Of a stretch of DNA of 64,000 bases, positions 36,709 to 44,943 are shown piece by piece. Positions within the stretch are counted from its first letter, which is position 1. Every line of letters begins with the position of its first letter. Below the pieces are notes generated by a model. It did not search any database and was not told the origin of the DNA. It saw only the letters and a program-made list of their open reading frames with translations. Source of the stretch: JACKAN01 sp964502735 (GTDB lineage: Bacteria; Bdellovibrionota; Bdellovibrionia; Bdellovibrionales; UBA1609); NCBI GenBank assembly GCA_964502735.1, contig CAZCYD010000008.1, positions 1 through 64,000 on the forward strand, written 5' to 3'. The translations under genes and the position numbers were made by a program.

Positions 36709-37557
36709 ATGGCAAGAATCATCTGTGTTGCAAATCAAAAGGGTGGGGTTGGAAAAACCACGACAACGGTGAATTTGGCGGCAGCCTTATCAGAGATGAA
36801 TAGGGAAGTACTTATAGTAGACATGGACCCGCAGGGCAACGCGTCATCTGGTTTGGGCATAAAGAGATACGAGAGTCAGGATAATAATGTCTACCATGTT
36901 ATTATAGGCGAAAAGAAAATACGGGAAGCCATTCAGGAAACACAGAATAAACACCTCAAAATCGTGCCGGCCACTCCCGACCTTGTTGGTGCCGAAATTG
37001 AACTCGTGGACATGCCGCAGAGGGAGTATAGACTCAAGGCTGCGCTGCAAGAAGTCAATGATGAATTTGACTATATATTCATAGATTGTCCTCCGTCTCT
37101 AGGATTAATTACTGTAAATGCTCTTTGTGCAGCGGACAGCTTTCTGGTTCCCCTACAGTGTGAATACTATGCTTTAGAGGGATTGAGCCAGCTTTTGAAT
37201 TCGGCAGGATTAATTAAAAAGAATCTAAACCCATCACTTAAAATAGAAGGCATTGTTCTGACCATGTTTGATCAAAGGAACAACCTTAGTCACCAAGTTG
37301 TTACTGAAATAAGAGAACACTTTGGGGGGAAGGTCTTTCAGTCCATCATTCCAAGAAATGTAAGGCTGAGTGAAGCACCAAGCCACGGCAAGTCGATCTT
37401 TAGCTACGATGAAAAATCAATAGGAGCTAAAAAATATTATGAGCTTGCTGAAGAGTTAGATAAAAACACCTATCAAAACGAATACTTAGGAGATGAAGAA
37501 GCTGAAACTGTTAAGGATAAAGAGGGTGGATTGGAAGAAGGAGGGGTGCATGTCTAA
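36709..37557 (+). CDS. parA: chromosome partitioning ATPase ParA
   Basis: ParA (283 aa) is a deviant Walker-type ATPase that moves ParB-parS complexes over the nucleoid. The motif KGGVGKTTTT near residues 10-19 is intact, and a Walker B DYIFIDCPPSLG follows. Highly conserved RNVRLSEAPSHGKSI is present. The start is ATG 36709, with AGGAGGGGG upstream. The last bases overlap the parB start by 8 bases. parS sites lie upstream. Confidence 0.97.
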   Translation: MARIICVANQKGGVGKTTTTVNLAAALSEMNREVLIVDMDPQGNASSGLGIKRYESQDNNVYHVIIGEKKIREAIQETQNKHLKIVPATPDLVGAEIELVDMPQREYRLKAALQEVNDEFDYIFIDCPPSLGLITVNALCAADSFLVPLQCEYYALEGLSQLLNSAGLIKKNLNPSLKIEGIVLTMFDQRNNLSHQVVTEIREHFGGKVFQSIIPRNVRLSEAPSHGKSIFSYDEKSIGAKKYYELAEELDKNTYQNEYLGDEEAETVKDKEGGLEEGGVHV

Positions 37558-38629
37558 GGAACTTATAAAAAAACCACAAAAAAAAATGGGCCTGGGTAGG
37601 GGATTAAATAGTCTTCTTGGGTCACCTGATATCGAGAGACCAAATTTCGAAGAAAAAAATAAAGAAGCCTTGAGATCAGAATTGTTGGCAAAACAAATTC
37701 TTCCACCTATTGAAAAGGCAAAGCCTAGTGAGGCCTCAAGTGAGCACATCACTGAAACAGATCAAAAAAAACCAGCAGATAAAAGCTCAGAGATATCGGA
37801 GGAAATCAAGCCCGCACCCACCACCCCCGATGAGCTGAGAATATGGAATTTGAGAATAGACAAAATTAAGGGAAATAAGGAACAGCCTCGCAAGGTTTTT
37901 GCGGAAGAGCCACTGCAGAGCCTAAGCCAATCAATAAAAGAAAAGGGAGTTTTGCAGCCCATTACTGTCAGAAAGAAAGAAGATGGGGAGTTCGAAATTA
38001 TAGCTGGAGAAAGGCGATGGAGGGCGGCTCAACTTGCGGGCTTACAAGAAGTTCCTGTAATAATTAAAAACACAGATGATGCGACCTCATTAGAGCTAGC
38101 TCTTATCGAGAATATTCAAAGGGAAAACCTCAATCCCATCGAGGAGGCAGAGGCCTACTTTTATCTTATTAAAAAATACAAACTTACGCAGCAGGAGCTT
38201 GGCGATAAAATAGGAAAAGACAGAGCGACAGTTGCAAATGTGCTTAGAATGTTAAATCTAAGTCCCGACGTGAGGAAGATGGTCGCCAATAATGAGCTTT
38301 CCATGGGGCAAGCAAAAGCGATTATGACAATAGCAGATCCACAAAAGCAAAAATTACTGGCAATAAAAGCGCGAGATCTCCAGCTTAGCGTTAGAGCGGT
38401 TGAAAAAATGGTGGCAAAATACAAGGAAAGCACCGGCAAGGAGAGTGCCACGTCAGAAGTTCTAAAGAATAAAGCCATTGGTGAGTTAAAAAGTGAGCTT
38501 CAAAGAATGATTGGAACAAAAATAAATATTGATTACAATCAGGGCAAAGGCAAGATTTCCATATCTTTTTATGGAGATGAAGAACTAAATCAAATTGTGG
38601 ATAAAATAAGAGACGCATGGAAACAGTAG
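37550..38629 (+). CDS. parB: chromosome partitioning protein ParB
   Basis: ParB (359 aa) binds parS and spreads as a CTP-dependent clamp. MGLGRGLNSLLG near the N-terminus is the ParA-stimulating peptide. GERRWRAAQLAGL and ENIQRENLNPIEEA mark the CTPase/ParB-N domain, and the helix-turn-helix (LTQQELGDKIGKDRATVAN) follows. The start is ATG 37550, with GGAGG upstream. The 3' end overlaps the bactofilin gene by 13 bases. Confidence 0.96.
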   Translation: MSKELIKKPQKKMGLGRGLNSLLGSPDIERPNFEEKNKEALRSELLAKQILPPIEKAKPSEASSEHITETDQKKPADKSSEISEEIKPAPTTPDELRIWNLRIDKIKGNKEQPRKVFAEEPLQSLSQSIKEKGVLQPITVRKKEDGEFEIIAGERRWRAAQLAGLQEVPVIIKNTDDATSLELALIENIQRENLNPIEEAEAYFYLIKKYKLTQQELGDKIGKDRATVANVLRMLNLSPDVRKMVANNELSMGQAKAIMTIADPQKQKLLAIKARDLQLSVRAVEKMVAKYKESTGKESATSEVLKNKAIGELKSELQRMIGTKINIDYNQGKGKISISFYGDEELNQIVDKIRDAWKQ

Positions 38630-39006
38630 AGACAAAAGAAGTTACTGAAACAGAAGAAGACGCAATTGAGGACTACATAGAAGAGGGGCAGGTAACAGCC
38701 CTTCTAGATAAAGGGGCTTCATTTGACGGAAGACTCACCTTTGAAGGGACTGTTCGCATAGGTGGACACTTTGAGGGGGAAATTTTCACAAACGATACTC
38801 TCATTATTAATCCTGGCGCTAAAGTTGAGGCTCAAATTGAGGCAGATACAGTTGTGATAAGTGGAAACGTGAAGGGGAATATCTTTGCAAAGCGACGCGT
38901 TATAATGCATCCGCCAGCTTCGTTTCAGGGAACTGTCACGGCGCCGAGCCTTAGAATAGATGAAGGAGTGGTTTTTGAAGGAGCTTCTTACATGCCAAGA
39001 AATTAA
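38617..39006 (+). CDS. bactofilin
   Basis: A 129-residue polymer-forming cytoskeletal protein. An acidic N-terminal tail (METVETKEVTETEEDAIEDY) precedes a beta-helix core of short repeats (GASFDGRLTFEGTVRIGGHFEGEI, and so on) ending YMPRN. Bactofilins assemble without nucleotide and scaffold envelope or ParB-related machines. The start lies inside parB, so expression is coupled to ParABS. Myxococcus also links bactofilins to ParABS, which makes a segregation role plausible. Confidence 0.9.
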   Translation: METVETKEVTETEEDAIEDYIEEGQVTALLDKGASFDGRLTFEGTVRIGGHFEGEIFTNDTLIINPGAKVEAQIEADTVVISGNVKGNIFAKRRVIMHPPASFQGTVTAPSLRIDEGVVFEGASYMPRN

Positions 39007-39068
39007 TAGTTGACCCATGCCCTTTTAATAGATATCTCCAATCCAAAAATTCTAAGGAAATCCGACAA

Positions 39069-39515
39069 ATGGATATACTCGAGTCAATAGGTTTAAACGG
39101 AACCATATTACTACAATTCGCAATATTTTTTGTTACCTATATTTTTGTTAATGGGCTTGTGTTTAAGCCCTACAACAAGGCTTACGAAGAAAGAACGCGA
39201 AGAACAGAGGGGAACAAAGGCCTAGCTAACGAAATACTTAGCCAAACGCAGCTTTTACAGCAGGAGTATGAGCAGAAGGCTAAAATTTTAAACCAAGAGT
39301 TTAAAGTCGTCTATGATACGACAAGGACGGAAGCTAATAGAGAATATGATAGATTGGTAAACTCTGCCAAGGAGCAAGCCAACAAGATATTTCAAGAAAA
39401 TAGAAGAAAAATCGAAGAGCAGTACGCACTTGCGAATGCCGAGTTAAGTAAAGAGGCTCCTATGGTTAGCGCCACTATTGCAACAAAACTATTAGGCAAG
39501 GAAATTGGAATATGA
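39069..39515 (+). CDS. atpF': ATP synthase F0 subunit b'
   Basis: A 148-residue stator protein with one N-terminal helix (LLQFAIFFVTYIFVNGLVF) and a long coiled coil. It is one of two b-type subunits (b and b') found in photosynthetic and several other bacteria, forming a heterodimeric peripheral stalk. It heads the b'-b-delta-alpha-gamma-beta-epsilon run and overlaps atpF by 4 bases. Confidence 0.88.
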   Translation: MDILESIGLNGTILLQFAIFFVTYIFVNGLVFKPYNKAYEERTRRTEGNKGLANEILSQTQLLQQEYEQKAKILNQEFKVVYDTTRTEANREYDRLVNSAKEQANKIFQENRRKIEEQYALANAELSKEAPMVSATIATKLLGKEIGI

Positions 39516-40057
39516 GAGCTCTATTGCTGCTTATCGTAAATATCCCATCAATTGTACTCGCTGCTGGGGGGGGTGAAATCCCGCTCAAGATGGTTACAAT
39601 TCAAACAATAAATCTTCTATTGGCCTGTGGAGTGTTGGTTTATTTTACTAGAAAGGTTGTTGTTTCACATTTTGTTTCTAGACATGAGGATTTCAATTCT
39701 GAAGTTAAAAAAGCTGAAGAAGCAAAATCACAAGCTGAAGAAAAGAAAAAAGAGATATCGGAAAGGCTAATCAAATTGCAAAGCACGCAAGAAGAAACTT
39801 TGAGGCAAGTCAAAGCCGATGCCGAGGCTTTAAGAGAAAAAATAGTTAACGATGCTAAAATTTTAGCTAAAAAACTTGAAGAAGAGTCCTATCGATCCGC
39901 TCAATTAGAGTTGCAAAAAGCAAAAGAGGTTCTTCGCTATCACCTGTTGGAAAAATCTGTGGCAATGGCTCAGGAAAAAATGAGAGACCAGGTTGATGGA
40001 TCAGACCTGCAAAGAATGCGTTCTGAGTTTGTTGAAAAAATCCAGGTGGTACAATAA
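39512..40057 (+). CDS. atpF: ATP synthase F0 subunit b
   Basis: The second stalk subunit (181 aa) has an N-terminal hydrophobic, signal-like segment (LLLLIVNIPSIVLAAGGG), then a membrane helix near residues 25-45 and a long charged coiled coil. The N-terminal segment is extra to the classic b subunit. The start overlaps atpF' (ATGA), and its stop overlaps the atpH start by one base. Confidence 0.9.
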   Translation: MRALLLLIVNIPSIVLAAGGGEIPLKMVTIQTINLLLACGVLVYFTRKVVVSHFVSRHEDFNSEVKKAEEAKSQAEEKKKEISERLIKLQSTQEETLRQVKADAEALREKIVNDAKILAKKLEEESYRSAQLELQKAKEVLRYHLLEKSVAMAQEKMRDQVDGSDLQRMRSEFVEKIQVVQ

Positions 40058-40608
40058 TGACAAAGTATTCCGAGTTAGCGGCAAGATACGCAAACGCATT
40101 ATTTGATTTAGCTAGTGAAGCTAACATAAGAGATAAAGTATTTTCTGAGATAAGACTTTTAGACAAAATATATTCTAGCAACGAAGAGGTGGGTGCATTT
40201 GTAACTTCGCCATTGGTTAAGGCTTCAGATAAGGTCGAGTTTACAAAAAAGGTCTTTATAGATAAAGGATTTAGCGAAGTTGTTGAGAAGTTTCTGATCA
40301 CATTGGCACACAAGAATAGACTTCAGTTGTTTTCCGAGATCGTCTTTGCGTATCAAGCAAAAAGTGACGAAACAAATCAGGTCAGTCGGGGTGAAGTGAC
40401 TTCGGCAAGTGTTTTGACTCCAGAAGAAAGAGCAGAAGTTGAAGAAACTGTAAAAAAAGTTACCGGCAGAAAAGTAATTCTAAATTATGAAGAGGATCCC
40501 GAGTTAATTGGTGGTCTTATTGCTAAGGTAGGTAGCTATACATTCGATGATTCATTAACAAGTCATTTACGCAGATTACAAGAAGATATAAAGAGGAGAG
40601 CACATTAA
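40057..40608 (+). CDS. atpH: ATP synthase F1 subunit delta
   Basis: The delta subunit (183 aa) joins the peripheral stalk to F1. The ARYANALFDLA N-terminus and the C-terminal DPELIGGLIAKVGSYTFDDSL are diagnostic. It begins within the stop of atpF and is followed directly by atpA. Confidence 0.94.
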   Translation: MTKYSELAARYANALFDLASEANIRDKVFSEIRLLDKIYSSNEEVGAFVTSPLVKASDKVEFTKKVFIDKGFSEVVEKFLITLAHKNRLQLFSEIVFAYQAKSDETNQVSRGEVTSASVLTPEERAEVEETVKKVTGRKVILNYEEDPELIGGLIAKVGSYTFDDSLTSHLRRLQEDIKRRAH

Positions 40609-42141
40609 ATGGAACTGTCTATTCGTGCAGATGAGATAAGTCGAGTACTAAAAGAACAAATCAAGAACTACAACAAGAATGTTGAAGTCAGCGAAACGGG
40701 TAGTGTCCTGAGTATTGGTGACGGTGTTGCCAGAATTTATGGATTAGAAAATGCAATGGCAGGAGAGTTAGTTGAGTTTAATGGGGGGTTAAAGGGAATG
40801 GTCCTAAACCTCGAGCAGGATTCCGTGGGTGTTGTTCTATTTGGTGAAGATAAGTACATCAAAGAGGGCGACACTGTTAAAAGAACTAAGAAAATTGTCG
40901 AGGTTCCCGTTGGAGAAGGGCTTTTAGGTCGGGTAGTAGACGTTTTAGGTAATCCAGTTGATGGAAAGGGACCAATAGCCTGTAAGGAGACTAAGATAGT
41001 AGAAATAAAAGCCCCTGGGATTATGACAAGGAGACCTGTTGAGGAGCCTCTACAAACAGGAATTAAGGCCATAGACTCAATGATCCCCATTGGAAGAGGT
41101 CAACGCGAGTTAATTATTGGCGATAGGCAAACCGGAAAGACGGCCATTGCTATCGACACAATCATTAACCAAAAGAATACAAATGTTCATTGCTTTTACG
41201 TGGCTATAGGACAAAAAAAATCTACTGTTGCTCAAGTGGTTGAGAAGTTGAGAAAAGCTGGAGCAATGGATTACACGACGATTATTACAGCAACAGCTTC
41301 TGACCCTGCGCCGATGCAGTTTTTAGCACCGTTTTCTGGTTGTGCAATGGCAGAGTGGTTTAGAGACAATGGTAAGCACGCTTTGATTATTTATGATGAT
41401 TTAACAAAACAGGCACAAGCTTACCGTCAAATGTCACTCCTCTTAAGGAGACCCCCAGGAAGGGAAGCCTTTCCAGGGGATGTATTTTATATTCACTCAC
41501 GTTTGCTGGAAAGGGCTTGTAAATTGGATGACCATCTTGGTGGAGGCTCTCTAACGGCTCTTCCAATTATTGAAACTCAGGCCGGAGATATTTCTGCTTA
41601 CATTCCTACGAATGTTATTTCGATTACCGATGGACAAATTTTCTTAGAGACAGATCTTTTTAACAAAGGTATCCGTCCAGCGATTAGCGTTGGAAAATCG
41701 GTTTCGCGTGTAGGTGGTGCCGCTCAAATCAAAGCAATGAAACAAGTTGCAGGAACCATGAAGCTAGAGTTAGCACAATTTAGAGAGCTAGAGGCCTTTG
41801 CAGCCTTTGCTTCTGATTTGGATAAGACAACCAGAGCTCAATTAGATAGGGGTGTTCGCCTTGTTGAGGTTTTAAAACAACCTCAATATTCACCTTATGA
41901 AGTGGAAGGGCAGGTTTGTGTAATTTGGGCGGCAACCCAAGGCTATATTGATGAAGTGCCCATCGCTGATGTTAAAAGATGGGAGTCAGAATTTATGGAT
42001 TTCACCTCTCAAAAATACAAAAAGTTGTTGGACCTTCTTAGAGAACATAAGGCTATGAAAGATGAAGTCAAAACAGTTTTGAAAGAAGCTTGCGACGAGT
42101 TTAAAGCCATATTTAAGCCTTCTGAAAAAGGAACAAACTAA
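40609..42141 (+). CDS. atpA: ATP synthase F1 subunit alpha
   Basis: The non-catalytic nucleotide-binding subunit (510 aa). The P-loop is GDRQTGKTA, and SVSRVGGAAQIKAMK is the typical alpha-subunit arginine-finger region. Length and domains are normal. It begins directly after atpH. Confidence 0.98.
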   Translation: MELSIRADEISRVLKEQIKNYNKNVEVSETGSVLSIGDGVARIYGLENAMAGELVEFNGGLKGMVLNLEQDSVGVVLFGEDKYIKEGDTVKRTKKIVEVPVGEGLLGRVVDVLGNPVDGKGPIACKETKIVEIKAPGIMTRRPVEEPLQTGIKAIDSMIPIGRGQRELIIGDRQTGKTAIAIDTIINQKNTNVHCFYVAIGQKKSTVAQVVEKLRKAGAMDYTTIITATASDPAPMQFLAPFSGCAMAEWFRDNGKHALIIYDDLTKQAQAYRQMSLLLRRPPGREAFPGDVFYIHSRLLERACKLDDHLGGGSLTALPIIETQAGDISAYIPTNVISITDGQIFLETDLFNKGIRPAISVGKSVSRVGGAAQIKAMKQVAGTMKLELAQFRELEAFAAFASDLDKTTRAQLDRGVRLVEVLKQPQYSPYEVEGQVCVIWAATQGYIDEVPIADVKRWESEFMDFTSQKYKKLLDLLREHKAMKDEVKTVLKEACDEFKAIFKPSEKGTN

Positions 42142-42143
42142 AT

Positions 42144-43025
42144 ATGAGTTTAAAAGAGATTAGAGGGCGAATATCAAGTGTGAAGAACACACAGCAGATA
42201 ACTAGAGCCATGAAGATGGTGTCTGCTGCAAAGTTGAGAAGGGCTCAGGACAACATCGTAAACCTCCGCCCCTACGCAAAAGGAGTTTTGGGCCTTATTG
42301 CAGACATAGCGGCTACACATAGAGTGAATCATCCATTGTTAATAAAAAAGGCCGAAGTTAAAAAAGTGCTTGTTGTTGTAGTGACTAGTGATAGAGGACT
42401 GTGTGGAAGTTTTAATTCTAGTATATCTAAATTTGTAGAAAGCTATTATAGAGAGAACCATTCGAAATACGAGACAATGGACTTCTTGTATATTGGTAAA
42501 AAAGCGGCAGAATACTTGAAACTTAGGGGGCTTCCACAGCCCGTGAATATTATTCTAAATCTTGCAAGAGAGATCTCATATTCTCTTGCGGCCGATACGG
42601 CACAAACCTTGATGAAGGCTTTTGTTGATGGTGGTTACGATGAAATTAGAATGATTTATAATGAGTTCAAATCGGCAATTTCTCAAGAGAGAGTCTCAGA
42701 AGTTTTGCTGCCAGTAGATTTATCTCACTCGAGTCTCGAAAATGAGAACTCAAAGAGATTTTCAAAAGACTTAATATTTGAACCAACGGCAGAAGAAATG
42801 ATTGAAGAGCTTTTACAAAAACACTTTGCTGTTCAGGTGTATAGAGTTATGTGTGAATCCATAGCGGGTGAACACGCAGCAAGGATGACGGCAATGGAGA
42901 ATGCAACAAATAATGCCTCAGACATGGTGAGAAATCTGACGTTAACTTATAATAAACTTAGACAAGCGGCAATTACCACTGAATTAACTGAAATTTGCAG
43001 TGGTGCTGAAGCACTTAAAGGATAG
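42144..43025 (+). CDS. atpG: ATP synthase F1 subunit gamma
   Basis: The central shaft (293 aa). The N-terminal RGRISSVKNTQQITRAMKMV and the C-terminal EHAARMTAMENATNNASDM are the conserved coiled-coil ends that contact the alpha3beta3 ring. It follows atpA by 2 bases. Confidence 0.96.
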   Translation: MSLKEIRGRISSVKNTQQITRAMKMVSAAKLRRAQDNIVNLRPYAKGVLGLIADIAATHRVNHPLLIKKAEVKKVLVVVVTSDRGLCGSFNSSISKFVESYYRENHSKYETMDFLYIGKKAAEYLKLRGLPQPVNIILNLAREISYSLAADTAQTLMKAFVDGGYDEIRMIYNEFKSAISQERVSEVLLPVDLSHSSLENENSKRFSKDLIFEPTAEEMIEELLQKHFAVQVYRVMCESIAGEHAARMTAMENATNNASDMVRNLTLTYNKLRQAAITTELTEICSGAEALKG

Positions 43026-43039
43026 TAAAGGGAGAGAGA

Positions 43040-44440
43040 ATGCAAGTTGGAATAATAAAACAAGTTATGGGACCTGTTGTTGATGTGGAATTTCCTGATG
43101 GTGAGTTACCGGCAATTTTAAATGCATTAACAACAACGAATGCCGCGATTAATGAAGAAGAAGATAATATTACTCTTGAAGTGGCTCAGCACCTTGGGGA
43201 TAGAGTTGTTAGAACTATCGCAATGGATGGAACCGATGGGTTGAGTCGTGGCCAAAAAGTGAAGAGTACAGGGGAAATGATTACAACGCCTGTTGGTGAG
43301 GCCTGTTTGGGTAGAATTATGAATGTTGTTGGAGCACCCATAGATGGGAAGGGGGCAATCACTTCAAAAGAAAAGTGGGCCATTCACAGAGAGGCCCCAA
43401 AGTTTGAAGATCAATCTACTCAAGCCGAAATGTTAATGACAGGTATCAAGGTCGTGGACTTACTTGCCCCATATGCTAAAGGCGGAAAGATTGGATTATT
43501 TGGTGGAGCCGGAGTTGGTAAGACGGTTTTGATTCAGGAGCTTATAAGAAATATTGCAACAGAACACGGTGGATACTCTGTATTTGGAGGGGTAGGAGAG
43601 AGAACTCGAGAGGGGAACGATCTGTACCGCGAGATGATGGAGTCGGGGGTAATTGCAAAGACCTCATTAGTATTTGGACAAATGAATGAGCCCCCAGGAG
43701 CCAGAGCTAGAGTAGCTTTGACGGCACTAACCCAGGCTGAGTATTTTAGAGATACGGAAGGTAAGGACGTACTTTTGTTCATTGATAACATCTTCCGTTT
43801 TACACAGGCAGGTGCTGAAGTTTCAGCTCTATTGGGTAGGATTCCTTCTGCTGTGGGTTATCAACCGACGCTTGGAACAGAAATGGGAGCCATGCAGGAA
43901 AGAATCACTTCAACAAAAAAAGGATCAATTACTTCTGTTCAGGCCGTTTACGTTCCCGCTGATGATTATACAGATCCTGCACCAGCAACTACATTTACAC
44001 ATTTAGATGCAACAACAAACCTTGATAGGGAAATTGCTGCAAAGGGAATTTATCCAGCCGTGAACCCTCTGACATCAACTTCACGAGTACTAGATCCTGA
44101 CATTGTAGGCCAAGAGCATTACAATACAGCTAGAGATGTGCAGTCGCTTTTGCAGCGTTATAAAGATTTGCAAGACATTATAGCTATTTTAGGGATGGAC
44201 GAACTGAGTGAAGAAGATAAGACGGTTGTTCATAGAGCGAGAAGGGTAGAAAGATTTTTGTCTCAGCCATTTTTTGTTGCTGAACAATTTACTGGTATGG
44301 CTGGAAAGTACATAGACATTAAAGATACGGTAAGAGGATTTAGAGAAATCCTTGATGGAAAACACGATGACCTTCCGGAACAAGCCTTTTACCTTGTTGG
44401 AACAATTGAAGATGCTAGGCAGAAAGCCAAGGGAATGTAA
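43040..44440 (+). CDS. atpD: ATP synthase F1 subunit beta
   Basis: The catalytic subunit (466 aa). Walker A is GGAGVGKTVLIQEL, the catalytic-Glu region is GERTREGNDLY, and the DELSEED loop reads MDELSEED near the C-terminus. All catalytic elements are intact. The ribosome-binding site GGGAGAG precedes the ATG. Confidence 0.98.
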   Translation: MQVGIIKQVMGPVVDVEFPDGELPAILNALTTTNAAINEEEDNITLEVAQHLGDRVVRTIAMDGTDGLSRGQKVKSTGEMITTPVGEACLGRIMNVVGAPIDGKGAITSKEKWAIHREAPKFEDQSTQAEMLMTGIKVVDLLAPYAKGGKIGLFGGAGVGKTVLIQELIRNIATEHGGYSVFGGVGERTREGNDLYREMMESGVIAKTSLVFGQMNEPPGARARVALTALTQAEYFRDTEGKDVLLFIDNIFRFTQAGAEVSALLGRIPSAVGYQPTLGTEMGAMQERITSTKKGSITSVQAVYVPADDYTDPAPATTFTHLDATTNLDREIAAKGIYPAVNPLTSTSRVLDPDIVGQEHYNTARDVQSLLQRYKDLQDIIAILGMDELSEEDKTVVHRARRVERFLSQPFFVAEQFTGMAGKYIDIKDTVRGFREILDGKHDDLPEQAFYLVGTIEDARQKAKGM

Positions 44441-44443
44441 TCT

Positions 44444-44857
44444 GTGATTTTAGATTTAGTTACACCTGAAAAGAAATTAATTACAGGCACAGTCATTGAA
44501 GAAATAATTGTGCCTGGAAACAAAGGACAGCTGGATATACTTCCTGGTCATGCCCCGCTGGTTACAACTTTAACGTCGGGTATATTGAGGTACAGAGAGC
44601 CTGGAAAGTCGGCGTTTCAAGCGGTTGCGATTAGCTGGGGATACTGCGAAGTCACCACAACAGGAGTAAAAGTTTTAGCCGAGACGGCAGAAACTCCAAA
44701 AGAGTTGGAAATATCCCGAGCGGAAGAAGCATACAACTTGGCCCAAACAAAGTTGAAAGAAGGGTTAACTGTTGGTGAGACAGTTAAATACCAGAGAAAA
44801 CTCCAGAAAGAAAAAACTCGTTTAGATTTACTTAAGACCTACAGCAAGTCTAATTAA
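44444..44857 (+). CDS. atpC: ATP synthase F1 subunit epsilon
   Basis: The epsilon subunit (137 aa) has an N-terminal beta-sandwich (LDLVTPEKKLITG, then GNKGQLDILPGHAPLVTTL) and a C-terminal helical pair that can inhibit ATP hydrolysis. It begins with GTG 3 bases after atpD and ends the F1 cluster. The 86 bases to the convergent glycosidase gene hold a six-pair hairpin near 44890-44915, without a T-run. Confidence 0.93.
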   Translation: MILDLVTPEKKLITGTVIEEIIVPGNKGQLDILPGHAPLVTTLTSGILRYREPGKSAFQAVAISWGYCEVTTTGVKVLAETAETPKELEISRAEEAYNLAQTKLKEGLTVGETVKYQRKLQKEKTRLDLLKTYSKSN

Positions 44858-44943
44858 CTGGGACTCAGATTCCATTCTCAGAGTTCAATGGGCTCCGATG
44901 TAGTATCAGGGCCCGAGTTATGGATCTAGCCTAGTGGTTATAA

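Noticed and set aside
38596..38604. Perfect DnaA box TGTGGATAA inside parB
   Set aside because: It lies in well-conserved coding sequence and encodes ordinary residues; a single box within a gene is likely chance.
44858..44943. tRNA-like GGGCTC...GGGCCC stretch between atpC and the glycosidase gene
   Set aside because: Only one six-pair hairpin forms; no cloverleaf arms, anticodon loop or CCA end are present.
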